Part shown: positions 27,573 to 36,930 of the stretch, in pieces
Layout: every line of letters begins with the position of its first letter
Numbering within the stretch: the first letter of the stretch is position 1
Assembly: GCF_900104795.1 (NCBI RefSeq)
Contig: NZ_FNTG01000001.1
Span: 186,001-250,000, forward strand
DNA from: Burkholderia sp. WP9
GTDB lineage: Bacteria; Pseudomonadota; Gammaproteobacteria; Burkholderiales; Burkholderiaceae
DNA length: 64,000 bases
Direction of reading: 5' to 3'
Notes under the pieces: generated by a model
Database searches by the model: none
Seen by the model: the letters and a program-made list of their open reading frames with translations, nothing else
What the model was told of the DNA's origin: nothing
Position numbers and translations under genes: made by a program

Positions 27573-28875
27573 CCCAGGCGCATCGTCCGCGCTGTCCGCG
27601 ACCGCGCCGCGTGCGGTGTGGCGCGTGCTCGCGCCGTGGCTCGTGCTTATCCTGTTCCTCACCGTGCCGCCTTTTGTCTGGCCGCAAAGCTGGCTGCTCG
27701 CCTATCTCGCGCAGACCGCGACGATGATCGTGTTCGCGCTTTCCTACAATCTGCTGCTCGGCGAGACGGGACTGCTGTCATTCGGTCATGCCGCTTATTC
27801 CGGCCTTGGCGCACTCCTCGCCGCGCAGGTGTTCAACCGGATCGGCGTGCCGCTCGTGCTGTTGCCGTTGGTCGGCGGCATCGGCGGCGCGCTGTGCGGT
27901 GCGTTGTTCGGTTTCGTCTCGACGCGGCGTGCCGGCACGGCCTTCGCGATGATCACGCTCGGTCTCGGCGAACTCGTGGCAGCCACCGCATGGACGCTGC
28001 CCGACTGGTTCGGCGGCGAGGCGGGCGTGGCGATCGATCGCGCGAGCGGAGCGCCGTGGGGAAGCTGGAGCTTCGGTCCGGCGCGCGAGGCGTATGCGCT
28101 GATCGTCGTGTGGTGTCTGCTCGCGAGCGGGGCGATGTTCGCGCTCTCGCGCACGCCCTTCATGCGCGTTGCCAATGCGGTGCGCGACAACCCGGTGCGG
28201 GCGGCGGCGATCGGCTGTTATCCGCGCCGCATCCGTTACGGCGTGGTGGTGGTGTCGGCGTTTTTCGCGGGTATCTCGGGAACCTTGGCGCTGATCAACG
28301 TGGAACTGGTGTCGACGGAAAGCGTCGGCATGATGCGCTCGGGCGCAGTGTTGATCGCCACGGTGATCGGCGGCACGGCGGTGTTTTTCGGTCCGGTCGC
28401 GGGCGCGGTCGTTCTGACGTTTTTCAGTGTCGCGGTGGCGAGCGTCACGCGCGCATGGCTGTTCTATCTGGGACTCTTCTTCATCGTGGTGGTGGTGATT
28501 TCGCCCGACGGACTCGCGGGTTTCGTGCAGCGGCATGCCGCGCGTGTAGCCACGCACGGCTGGCAGCGATGCCGCGCAGCTTACCTGTGGGGCACGGCGG
28601 CCGCACTGCTGTGGGCGGCGGCCGTCGTGCTCGCGGTGCAATGGGCGTACGCCGTGCAATTCGGATTGGACGACGGCGGGGTCTTTAGCGGCACCGGTGG
28701 CGCCGGCGGCACGGGCGCGCTGGTCTGGCTGGGCGCGTCGCCGCTCACGCTCGGCGCCGCGCTCATCATGCTGGCCGCGCTCGGCGGAGTCGCGGCGCAT
28801 TACGCGATTCGCGCGCAGGCGCGCCTCGCAGCCACGCTTTCGAGCGCCACGCACACCGACGGAGACGCGCGATGA
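27556..28875 (+). CDS. livM: branched-chain amino acid type ABC permease LivM with extended C-terminus
   Basis: 439 residues if GTG 27556 is used; a second GTG at 27565 is an equal alternative. It has the LivM blocks ALSYNLLLGETGLLSFGHAAYSGLGA and GISGTLALINVELVS, and a SPDGLAGFV near residue 310. LivM is usually about 320-360 residues. This one continues for roughly 110 residues with two additional hydrophobic segments and a charged tail. The stop codon overlaps livG as ATGA, so the genes are translationally coupled. Confidence 0.88.
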   Translation: MTTVRDPGASSALSATAPRAVWRVLAPWLVLILFLTVPPFVWPQSWLLAYLAQTATMIVFALSYNLLLGETGLLSFGHAAYSGLGALLAAQVFNRIGVPLVLLPLVGGIGGALCGALFGFVSTRRAGTAFAMITLGLGELVAATAWTLPDWFGGEAGVAIDRASGAPWGSWSFGPAREAYALIVVWCLLASGAMFALSRTPFMRVANAVRDNPVRAAAIGCYPRRIRYGVVVVSAFFAGISGTLALINVELVSTESVGMMRSGAVLIATVIGGTAVFFGPVAGAVVLTFFSVAVASVTRAWLFYLGLFFIVVVVISPDGLAGFVQRHAARVATHGWQRCRAAYLWGTAAALLWAAAVVLAVQWAYAVQFGLDDGGVFSGTGGAGGTGALVWLGASPLTLGAALIMLAALGGVAAHYAIRAQARLAATLSSATHTDGDAR

Positions 28876-29624
28876 TCCCGGCGCTCGCGCTCTACGGGAT
28901 CGAAAAACGTTTCGGCGCTACGCAGATTCTGCGCGGCGTCGATCTCGCGGTTCAGCCCGGCGAACGCCACGCGTTGATTGGTCCGAATGGCGCGGGTAAG
29001 TCGACACTCTTCAATCTGATCGCCGGCGGCGCGCGGCCGAACGCCGGGCGCATCGATCTGTTCGGCGCCGAGATTACGCGCCTTGCGCCGGCCGCGATCA
29101 CGCGCCGCGGACTTGCGCGCAGCTTCCAGAACACCAGCGTGTTCACGCGGCTCAGCGTGTTCGACAACCTGCGCTGCGCGGCGCTGCTGGCGGAGCGCGA
29201 CCGCACGCGCTGGTGGCAGCGTTTCAGCGGATCGCGCACGGTCGACGCGCGCGCGGCACAGGTGCTCGACGCGGTTGGCCTGAGTGCGCGCCGCCACGCT
29301 CAGGCGGGTACGCTCAGCTATGCCGAGCAACGCGCGCTCGATCTCGGCATCGCGCTCGCGGGCGGCGCGCATACCTTGCTGCTCGACGAACCGACGGCGG
29401 GCATGAATCGCGCGGAGGCGGCGCATGCCATCGAACTGATTCGCGAGACCACGGCGGGCCGCACGCTGCTGATGGTCGAGCACGACATGGACGCAGTGTT
29501 CGCGATCGCCGATCGCATTTCTGTCCTCGTGCAAGGGCGCATTATCGCAAGCGGCACACCGGCGGCGATCCGCGCGGATGCGGCGGTACGTGCCGCGTAT
29601 CTCGGCGAAGGGTTCGGGACATGA
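28872..29624 (+). CDS. livG: ABC transporter ATP-binding protein LivG
   Basis: 250 residues. Walker A is intact (GPNGAGKST, residues 37-45). The signature reads LSYAEQR, as in LivG proteins, and Walker B is LLLDEPTAGMN. One of the two ATPases powering the LivHM channel from the cytoplasmic side. The start overlaps livM and the stop overlaps livF, both as ATGA. Confidence 0.92.
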   Translation: MIPALALYGIEKRFGATQILRGVDLAVQPGERHALIGPNGAGKSTLFNLIAGGARPNAGRIDLFGAEITRLAPAAITRRGLARSFQNTSVFTRLSVFDNLRCAALLAERDRTRWWQRFSGSRTVDARAAQVLDAVGLSARRHAQAGTLSYAEQRALDLGIALAGGAHTLLLDEPTAGMNRAEAAHAIELIRETTAGRTLLMVEHDMDAVFAIADRISVLVQGRIIASGTPAAIRADAAVRAAYLGEGFGT

Positions 29625-30334
29625 GCGCCTTGCTCGACATTCGCGGACTCAGTGCGTGGTACGGCGCGAGCCAGGCGTTGCACGGCGTGACGCTGCGCAT
29701 CGAGGCGGGCGAAGTGCTGGCGCTGGTCGGCCGCAACGGCTCGGGCCGGTCGACACTCGCGCGCGCGATCATGGGCCTCGTGCGCAGCGAAGGCGAACTG
29801 CGTTTTGCGGGCCGCTCGCTCGGCGGTCTGCGCACCTTCGAAATCGCGCGTCTCGGGCTGGGTTATGTGCCCGAACATCGCGACGTCTTTCCGACGCTAA
29901 GCGTGCACGAGAATCTTCAACTCGGCGTTGCGCCACGCGAGCGCGGCCGCGCGCCGCGCTTCACTTTCGACGACGCCTATGCGCTTTTTCCCGTGCTGCG
30001 CGAGCGCAAGCGCACGCGCGCGGGGGCGCTGTCGGGCGGCGAGCAGCAGATGCTGACGCTCGCGCGGGCACTGCTCGGCGATCCCGATCTGCTCGTGATC
30101 GACGAACCGGGCGAGGGTCTCGCGCGTCTCGTGATGGAGCAGGTCGCCGGATGTTTGCGGGCGCTGCGCGATCGCGGTGTGGCGATGCTGCTGATCGAAC
30201 AGCGGCTCGTGATCGCACAGAACATCGCAAGCCGCGTCGCGGTGATGGGGCATGGCGAAGTGGTGTTCGACGATGCGCTCGCGTCGTTCGTGCAAAGGAC
30301 TGACGTGATGCGGGAATGGCTCGGCGTTGGTTGA
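29621..30334 (+). CDS. livF: ABC transporter ATP-binding protein LivF, Walker A Lys replaced by Arg
   Basis: 237 residues. The order of motifs is that of LivF: VLALVGRNGSGRST (Walker A, residues 37-45), YVPEHRDVFP, LSGGEQQ and LLVIDEPGEGLA. The Walker A lysine that contacts the ATP phosphates is arginine (codon CGG at Arg43). In other ABC ATPases this change usually abolishes or strongly reduces hydrolysis. LivG keeps a normal Walker A, so the pair might work as an asymmetric ATPase or the transporter might be inactive. It is the last gene of the cluster. Confidence 0.9.
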   Translation: MSALLDIRGLSAWYGASQALHGVTLRIEAGEVLALVGRNGSGRSTLARAIMGLVRSEGELRFAGRSLGGLRTFEIARLGLGYVPEHRDVFPTLSVHENLQLGVAPRERGRAPRFTFDDAYALFPVLRERKRTRAGALSGGEQQMLTLARALLGDPDLLVIDEPGEGLARLVMEQVAGCLRALRDRGVAMLLIEQRLVIAQNIASRVAVMGHGEVVFDDALASFVQRTDVMREWLGVG

Positions 30335-30722
30335 TCGAGGCGCTGACTCGCCGTGTTTTATTGCAGCGCCGCATGGTGAAGGATGATCGTTTTGCTGTGC
30401 TGCTGAATGCCTCGCGCGTCGGTTGGCGAGCGCATTGCGTGCGCGGCGCGGCAATCGCGCCGGACATGCCGTTTGAATCTCATTTGCCAGTGCGCCGCTC
30501 AGGCCGCGCGCATGCGGCTTTCCGATGACGCGTCACGCCGATTCAAACGCTTGATCGTTTGGTGAGCGTCCTCCAGAAATCTTGTCGGCAGCGCGCTGAC
30601 AAATAAAGACAATCGGGTAAAAGACGCGCGACGGCGGCTTGCTGTTTAAAGCCTGCGTATGCGCGACTCACCATGCCGTGCCCGGCGCGCGAAGACGCGT
30701 CGCGGCTCCAGGAGGAGACATC
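30335..30722. other. intergenic region, no gene seen
   Basis: About 390 bases between livF and the repeat lipoprotein. I see no terminator with a T-run and no convincing gene. The last 20 bases carry the CAGGAGGAG ribosome site of the next gene. Confidence 0.5.
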
Positions 30723-33143
30723 ATGAGATACGGACGCGCGTTGGATAAGGTGTCGGCGAATCATGCGCCGATGCCGGCTTCGCACGAGGCAAGCCCGAAG
30801 CGCGCCTGGCGCTCGCCGATCAGCGCAGGCGCCGCGCTGTTGACGGCGGCGTTGCTGATGTCCGCCTGCGCCGATGCCAGTTCGACGATGGGCGACGCGG
30901 CATCCGCACCGGCAAATCCCGCGAACAAGGCAGTTGATGTGGCGAGCAACAACGTCAGCACGAATGACAGCCGTGGAAGCGGCAACGGCAATTCCAACGC
31001 CAACGCCAATTCCAACGCCAACGCCAACGCCAACGCCAATTCCAACGCCGCCGCCACGGATCCCGCGCTCGCCACTCAACCTGGCGCTTCTACACGTCGT
31101 CCCACACTCGAACTGGCCAAAGCCAAACAGCTACTCGCGGAACAAAGCATCGCGGCGCGCATGCCATCGGCGAGCGGCCTGACCGAAAGGCGCAGCCGCC
31201 CGCTGACGCTGCGCGATTCCGGCATCGACGGTTCGCTGATGTTCGCGCGCGACGTGGACTTTCGCGTGACGGGCGACATCGGCTTCATGATCCACGACAT
31301 GGCGGCGACGCTAAGCCCGGCGCGCGCCGGCCAGCCGATCGTATTCGACGATCCCACCAGCGTCACAATCAACGTCCACCGCGGCCATGTCACGCTGGAC
31401 AGCGCCAAGCTCACCGCGATCTTCAATCGCTACCTGTTCCAGTATCAGGGCTCGCCGCTGCGCAATATGCGCGTCGTTCCGCAGGACGGCGGCAACTTGC
31501 GCATTACCGGCGAGATGCATCGCGAGACATGGGTGCCGATCGTGTTGAGCGGATCACTGTCGATGCGCAACACCGAGGAACTCGTGTTTCACGCCGATCA
31601 TGTCGAAGTGGCCGGCGTCGGCGCCGACAAGCTGATGCAGGCCGCCCACGTGAAGATGGCCGACCTGCTGAAAGTGGACACGCCGATCGCGCGTCTCGAC
31701 GGTGACGACGTCGTGATGCAGGTGGCCAAACTGACGCCACCGCCCGCGTTGCGCATGACGATCACGCAGATCGAGACGAGCGCGGCGGGCGTGCGCTTCA
31801 CGCTCGACGACCGGAGCGTGCCCAACATCGTCTGGCCCGCGACGATGCCCGCGCGCGGCATGCTGGTGCAGGGCGGCGACGTCAAATTCATGCGCTCGAT
31901 GCCGATGAACATCGACATGGCGCTCACGCCGATCGACAACAAAGCACCGTTCGTGCTGGATCTGTATCACTATCGCGAGCAGATGGCGGCCGGTTTTTTC
32001 ACCTTCGACGAAGCGGGCGCGCTGGACGTGCATCTGCCGTCGTATACGACGCTAGCCAGCGCGGACAAAGACAAGGACTCGCCGACGCAAACCGGCAGCG
32101 CGAGCGCGCGTTATAACGACAGCTTCATTCGCGCCCAGCAGGCAGCGCTCGCGCAGGCGCGGCTCGTGTGGCAACGCGTGCCGCAGACCGTGCAAACCGC
32201 CGCGGTGGCGCGCGCGATTCCGGTCGGCACACGCGCGGCGTTTTCCGGGCAGCGCATGGCGACGCCGGGTTCGGCGTTCAGCGATGAGCGCCATTCGCCG
32301 GGCCCCGCGCCGCTGATTCACGTCGAGAACGTCGACTTCTACGTGGCGGGGCGCATCGGTTTTCATGTGCGTTCGCTGGACGCGCAGATGGTGCCGAAAA
32401 AGCCGGGACAACCGGTCGATCTGGACGATCCCGATCAGTACGATATCCGCATTATCGGCGGCGAGGTCGTGGAGCCGTGGCCCGCCATGGCGGCGCTCTT
32501 CAACGACTATCTGCTCGACTACGAGCCGCGTTCGCTCAACGACCTGCAGTTGAAACCCGTGGACGGCAAACTCGAAGTGACAGGTGGCATCAAGTTGTGG
32601 AATCACTTTCCTGGAGTCTGGCTGCCGACCACGATGAGCGGCACGATCGTCGCCAAAGACGAGCGGCACCTGGTGTACGAGCCAACTTCGGTGAAGGTGC
32701 TGGGCGTGCCGCAGGCCGGCTTGCTGCGCGCGCTGGATATTCCGCTCGCCTCACTCACGCCGTTCACGCGCAAGGGTGTGGCGCTCAAGGGTAACGAGCT
32801 GGTGTTCGATCAGTACACGGTGTTTCCGCCGCCGGTCCTGCAAGGGCGTCTCGCGAGCGCGACGGTTACGGATGAAGGCCTCGTGCTGAAGTTCAAGCGC
32901 GATAGCAACGTCGCGGCGGCAAGGCCGCCTGCGGGCGCGGGCAAGAGCTTCGTCTGGATCGAGTCCGGCGACGTGAAGATGTTCAATTCGCTGGTGACGA
33001 ATACGCGCACGTTCATCAAGGACAGCTCGAACCCCAGCGTCATGAAGTTCGATCTGTACGCTTATCGCAAGGACGTGTCGAAGGGAACCGTGAGGATGGG
33101 CGAGGATGGCGGCCTGGATGTCGATCTGGCCGTCAGGAAGTAG
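30723..33143 (+). CDS. large lipoprotein with duplicated domain and Asn/Ala/Ser repeat linker
   Basis: 806 residues from ATG 30723, after a very strong AGGAGGAG site. The signal peptide ends in LLMSAC, with lipidation at Cys49. A linker at about residues 88-111 is made of Asn, Ser and Ala only, coded by tandem AACGCC/TCCAAC triplet pairs. Two homologous domains follow (about 176-441 and 533-802). Shared elements in both copies include a DVDF/NVDF strand with IGF, a FDDP/LDDP site, a (I/L)FNxYL segment and a GDVKF/GDVKM strand. The duplication is my reading of the sequence. I do not recognise the family with certainty; the short beta/alpha pattern faintly recalls lipid-binding DUF2993/LmeA proteins. 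It would sit in the outer membrane or periplasm. Confidence 0.8.
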   Translation: MRYGRALDKVSANHAPMPASHEASPKRAWRSPISAGAALLTAALLMSACADASSTMGDAASAPANPANKAVDVASNNVSTNDSRGSGNGNSNANANSNANANANANSNAAATDPALATQPGASTRRPTLELAKAKQLLAEQSIAARMPSASGLTERRSRPLTLRDSGIDGSLMFARDVDFRVTGDIGFMIHDMAATLSPARAGQPIVFDDPTSVTINVHRGHVTLDSAKLTAIFNRYLFQYQGSPLRNMRVVPQDGGNLRITGEMHRETWVPIVLSGSLSMRNTEELVFHADHVEVAGVGADKLMQAAHVKMADLLKVDTPIARLDGDDVVMQVAKLTPPPALRMTITQIETSAAGVRFTLDDRSVPNIVWPATMPARGMLVQGGDVKFMRSMPMNIDMALTPIDNKAPFVLDLYHYREQMAAGFFTFDEAGALDVHLPSYTTLASADKDKDSPTQTGSASARYNDSFIRAQQAALAQARLVWQRVPQTVQTAAVARAIPVGTRAAFSGQRMATPGSAFSDERHSPGPAPLIHVENVDFYVAGRIGFHVRSLDAQMVPKKPGQPVDLDDPDQYDIRIIGGEVVEPWPAMAALFNDYLLDYEPRSLNDLQLKPVDGKLEVTGGIKLWNHFPGVWLPTTMSGTIVAKDERHLVYEPTSVKVLGVPQAGLLRALDIPLASLTPFTRKGVALKGNELVFDQYTVFPPPVLQGRLASATVTDEGLVLKFKRDSNVAAARPPAGAGKSFVWIESGDVKMFNSLVTNTRTFIKDSSNPSVMKFDLYAYRKDVSKGTVRMGEDGGLDVDLAVRK

Positions 33144-33179
33144 CGTGGCTCAACTGGAGGCCGTTTGAAATTGGTTGAA

Positions 33180-33215
33180 GCCTGCGCGTTGCCGTCTCGA
33201 TGACGCCGCGCAGGC
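33180..33215. terminator. hairpin between convergent genes
   Basis: GCCTGCGCG and CGCGCAGGC form a 9-bp stem around an 18-base loop between the ends of the lipoprotein gene and iolB. No T-run follows on either strand, so it is a weak or Rho-assisted terminator at best. Confidence 0.4.
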
Positions 33216-33222
33216 CGCAAGT

Positions 33223-34023
33223 TCAAGCGTCCTTATTGATGATCCACTCGTGCGCCGGGTCATTGCGGAAATGCCAGGTCCGCTTGCCGCCTGCCATGAC
33301 GTTCAGATAATACGAGTCATAGCCATACGGCACGACCACGGGGTGATAGCCGCGCGGCACCATGACGACGTCGTGATCCTCCACCGCCATCGACTCGTCG
33401 ATATCGCGCATGTCGGTGTAGACGCGCTGGAACGCAAACCCTTGCGGCGGATCGAGCCGGTGATAGTAAGTCTCTTCGAGCGAACTCTCGTGCGGCACGT
33501 TGTCGGTATCGTGCTTATGCGGCGGGTAGCTCGAAGCGTGTCCGCCAGGCGTTCTGACTTCCACCACCAACAGTGATTCGGCGGGCTCGGTCTGCGGAAG
33601 AATATCGCAGACGTATCGCGTATTCAGGCCTTTGCCGCGTGTCGAGCGCTTCATCGAAGCGGGCTCGATCAACCTCGCGGGATACTTGCCTTCGGCAGGC
33701 GCGCTCGCCACGCCGATCTCGGCATCGCGGCAAGCGCGAACCGTCGCCCGCACGTTCGGCGGCAGATACACCGCATAAGGCGCGGCGTCCTCGAACACGC
33801 TGTCACGCGAGCCGATGGAACGCCAGGTCGTCTCCGCGGTTTCGATGTCCACTGTGCCGGTGAGCACGACAATGCACACTTCGCGCGTTGACTCGTGCAC
33901 GTGCACCACTTCGTTCGTGCCGAGGCGGTAAGCGGCAAACCCCACATATCGCCAGCAGGCCGACTCCGGTGTCACTCGCGCGATCGTTTGGCCTTCGCGC
34001 TGCGCCTTCACCAACAGACTCAT
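33223..34023 (-). CDS. iolB: 5-deoxy-glucuronate isomerase
   Basis: 266 residues from ATG 34023 after an AGGAGG site. IolB isomerises 5-deoxy-D-glucuronate to 2-deoxy-5-keto-D-gluconate. It has the double-cupin fold with the blocks SYPPHKHDTD, EETYYHRLDP and DVVMVPRGYHPVV, whose His and Glu residues bind the metal. It is the last gene of the iolCDEB run and overlaps the iolE stop codon by four bases. Confidence 0.93.
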   Translation of the reverse strand: MSLLVKAQREGQTIARVTPESACWRYVGFAAYRLGTNEVVHVHESTREVCIVVLTGTVDIETAETTWRSIGSRDSVFEDAAPYAVYLPPNVRATVRACRDAEIGVASAPAEGKYPARLIEPASMKRSTRGKGLNTRYVCDILPQTEPAESLLVVEVRTPGGHASSYPPHKHDTDNVPHESSLEETYYHRLDPPQGFAFQRVYTDMRDIDESMAVEDHDVVMVPRGYHPVVVPYGYDSYYLNVMAGGKRTWHFRNDPAHEWIINKDA

Positions 34024-34946
34024 GCTGCCTCCTGCTCTGTCCTGTTTGCGGCGTCGAGCGGTGCGTCGACCAACGCGCGCAACGTCTTGTAGCCCTTTTG
34101 CGCATACTCGAACGAAGGCGCCACGACCGGGTCCTGTTCGGCTTCGACCACCAGCCAGCCGCGATAACCGTGCCGCTTCAATCGCTCGATGATCGCCGGG
34201 AAATCCACCGCGCCGTCGCCCGGCACCGTGAAGGCGCCGGCGATCACCGCGTCCAGAAAACTCCAGTTGCGATTGCGCGCGAGTTTCATCACGGCGGGGC
34301 GCACGTCCTTGCAATGCACGTGGCAGACCCGCGCGATATGTTTGTCGAGCACGGCAATGGGATCGCCGCCGGCAAACGTGATATGTCCCGCGTCGAACAG
34401 CAGGCCGACGGCGTCACTGGTGCGCGCCATCAGCTGATCGACATCGGCAGGCGTCTCGACATAAGCGCCCATGTGATGATGGTACGCGAGCCGCACGCCG
34501 CGGCTTAGCGTATAGCGCGCGAATTCGTCGACACGCTCCGCATAAGCGGCCCATTGTGCGTCGCTGAAAAAACGCGGCCGTTGATAAAGCGGCTGCGGCG
34601 CGCCCTGAATCGAATCGGCGACCTCGCCGTACACCATCGCGGTCGCGCCGTTTTGCGCGAGCAACTCCAGATGCGGGCCGACGGCGGCGATTTCCTCCGC
34701 TACGCTTTGCCGAGCGAGACGTCCGGAATACCAGCCCGAGACCAGCGCGAGATCGTATTGCGCGAGCAGCGTCTTCAGCGCCTGCGGCTCGCGCGGAAAC
34801 TTGTTGCCCAGTTCGAAGCCTTGATAGCCGATCTGGCGGCCCTCCGTCAGCGCCACCTCGAGCGGCGTCTCGCCGCCGAGCGAAGGCAGATCGTCGTTCA
34901 TCCACGAGAGCGGATTGATGCCGATACGTACGTCGAAAGCAGTCAT
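34020..34946 (-). CDS. iolE: myo-inosose-2 dehydratase
   Basis: 308 residues from ATG 34946 after GAGGA. IolE dehydrates 2-keto-myo-inositol to 3,5/4-trihydroxycyclohexa-1,2-dione. It is a TIM-barrel of the AP-endonuclease-2 type. It opens with GINPLSWMNDD; metal-site residues are visible in AYHHHMGAYVE, LLFDAGHITF, CHVHCKDV and GWLVVEAEQD. It lies 10 bases after iolD and overlaps iolB. Confidence 0.94.
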   Translation of the reverse strand: MTAFDVRIGINPLSWMNDDLPSLGGETPLEVALTEGRQIGYQGFELGNKFPREPQALKTLLAQYDLALVSGWYSGRLARQSVAEEIAAVGPHLELLAQNGATAMVYGEVADSIQGAPQPLYQRPRFFSDAQWAAYAERVDEFARYTLSRGVRLAYHHHMGAYVETPADVDQLMARTSDAVGLLFDAGHITFAGGDPIAVLDKHIARVCHVHCKDVRPAVMKLARNRNWSFLDAVIAGAFTVPGDGAVDFPAIIERLKRHGYRGWLVVEAEQDPVVAPSFEYAQKGYKTLRALVDAPLDAANRTEQEAA

Positions 34947-34956
34947 GCGGGCGTCC

Positions 34957-36930
34957 TCATTCGTTGTCGGTGGGGCCGGCGTTTGGCGCGGAGCTGGACG
35001 GTTCGGCGCGTGCCGCGAGTTGGGTTTCGTATTTCGCACGGGCGTCGCGTACCGCGGGGCGCGCCGAGACTTCCGGCACGGCCACTTCCCACCACCAGCC
35101 GCCGTCGTCCGTGGTGCGGGCAGCGTCGGTATCGATGCTGATGACATAGGTGCGATCGGCCACGCGCGCGCGTTGCAACGCGGCTTCGAGTTCGGCGACG
35201 TTCGCGGCGTGTTCGGCCTGGGCGCCCAGGGCGCGCGCATGGGCGGCGAAATCGATCTTGGGTGCGCCGAGCGGGCCCTGCTTGCAGTCTTCGAGCAGGT
35301 TGTTGAACGGCGCGCCGCCGCACGCCTGCTGCAAGCGGTTGATGCAACCATAGCCGCGATTGTCGAGCACCACGACGATCAGCTTCGCGCCGATCATCAC
35401 GGAGGTCGCGATCTCGCTGTTCATCATCAGATAGCTGCCGTCGCCGACCATCACGATCACTTCACGCGCGGGCCGTGCGAGCTTGACGCCGAGTCCGCCG
35501 GCGATCTCGTAGCCCATGCACGAATAGCCGTACTCGACGTGATACGAGCCCGGTTTGCCGGCGCGCCACAGTTTATGCAATTCGGCGGGCAGGGTGCCGG
35601 CCGCGCAGACGACGATATCGTTCGCCGGCGAGCTTGCGCTCGAACGCTGTATCGCGCCGATTACATCGCCCTCGTAAGGCAGCACGCTGTCGCGTTGCGG
35701 CGCATGGGTGAGCGTACTCACCGTATCGCGCCAGCCCGCCGCGAGTTTGTGTGCGCGCGCGGTCCAGGTGCGATCGGCGTGCCAGCCTTGCAGGGGTTCG
35801 GCGAGCGCATCGAGCGCAAGCCGCGCGTCGGCTTCGACCACCAGCGCGCGATGCTTGAGGCCGTCGAAAGCATTGACGTTGATGGCAATCACATCGGCTT
35901 GCGTGAACAAGGTGTTCGAGCCGGTCGTGAAGTCCTGCAAGCGCGTGCCGATCGCCAGCACGCAATCGGCGTCGTGTGCGAGCGCGTTCGCGGCGGGCGA
36001 GCCCGTCACGCCCAGCGCGCCCGCGTTCAACGGATCGTTCCAGGCAAGCGACCCTTTGCCGGCCTGCGTTTCCGCGACCGGAACGCCGTGCGCGGTGGCG
36101 AAACGATGCAGTGCATCGGAGGCGCGGCCGTAGAGCACACCGCCGCCCGCGACGATCAACGGCCGCCTGGCCTGCCGCAGACGCGCGAAGGCGGCCTCGA
36201 TTTCGTCGATGCGCGGCGCGGGCGAATGAAACGTAACGATGTGCGGCTTGAAGAAGTCGACGGGGAAATCCCATGCCTGCGCCTGCACGTCTTGCGGCAA
36301 CGCGAGCGTAACCGGTCCGCACAAGGCGGCGTCCGTCAGTACGCGCACGGCGCGCGGCAGCGCATTGAGCAATTGCGCCGGATGCACGATGCGGTCGAAG
36401 TAGCGCGACACCGGCTTGAGCGCGTCGTTGGCGGAGACGCCGCCGTCGTGAAAGTCTTCGAGCTGCTGCAATACAGGATCGGGTGCGCGCGAGACGAAGA
36501 TGTCGCCGGGCAACAGCAGCACCGGCAAACGGTTCACGTGGGCCAGCGCCGCCGCGGTCACGAGGTTGGTGGCGCCCGGTCCGATCGACGTCGTGACGGC
36601 CATCATGCGGCGGCGGAAATGCGCCTTCGCATAGGCGATCGCGCTGTGCGCCATCGCCTGTTCGTTATGGGCGCGCAGAGTCGGTAATTCGTCGCGGTGC
36701 TGATACAGCGCTTCGCCGATCCCCGCCACGTTGCCGTGGCCGAAGATGGCGAACACGCCGCCGAACAGCGGATCGGTACCGTGGCCGTCCTCGGTCGCGA
36801 CGCGTTGCGCGGCGAGATAGCGGACCAGCGCCTGCGCGGCCGTCAGGCGCACCGTGCCGCCCGAGCCCGTGCGAGCAAGGCTGGCGTCGTTGGCGGACGC
36901 CGCGTCGTGATGCATTACGCGCTGATTCAT
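34957..36930 (-). CDS. iolD: 3D-(3,5/4)-trihydroxycyclohexane-1,2-dione hydrolase
   Basis: 657 residues from ATG 36930. A thiamine-diphosphate enzyme of the acetolactate-synthase superfamily that opens the inositol ring to 5-deoxy-glucuronate. The N-terminal catalytic Glu is in LRAHNEQAMAHSA; GPGATNLVT follows. The TPP/Mg motif is GDGSYLMMNSEIAT in the C-terminal domain. The start overlaps the iolC stop by four bases. Confidence 0.95.
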   Translation of the reverse strand: MNQRVMHHDAASANDASLARTGSGGTVRLTAAQALVRYLAAQRVATEDGHGTDPLFGGVFAIFGHGNVAGIGEALYQHRDELPTLRAHNEQAMAHSAIAYAKAHFRRRMMAVTTSIGPGATNLVTAAALAHVNRLPVLLLPGDIFVSRAPDPVLQQLEDFHDGGVSANDALKPVSRYFDRIVHPAQLLNALPRAVRVLTDAALCGPVTLALPQDVQAQAWDFPVDFFKPHIVTFHSPAPRIDEIEAAFARLRQARRPLIVAGGGVLYGRASDALHRFATAHGVPVAETQAGKGSLAWNDPLNAGALGVTGSPAANALAHDADCVLAIGTRLQDFTTGSNTLFTQADVIAINVNAFDGLKHRALVVEADARLALDALAEPLQGWHADRTWTARAHKLAAGWRDTVSTLTHAPQRDSVLPYEGDVIGAIQRSSASSPANDIVVCAAGTLPAELHKLWRAGKPGSYHVEYGYSCMGYEIAGGLGVKLARPAREVIVMVGDGSYLMMNSEIATSVMIGAKLIVVVLDNRGYGCINRLQQACGGAPFNNLLEDCKQGPLGAPKIDFAAHARALGAQAEHAANVAELEAALQRARVADRTYVISIDTDAARTTDDGGWWWEVAVPEVSARPAVRDARAKYETQLAARAEPSSSAPNAGPTDNE

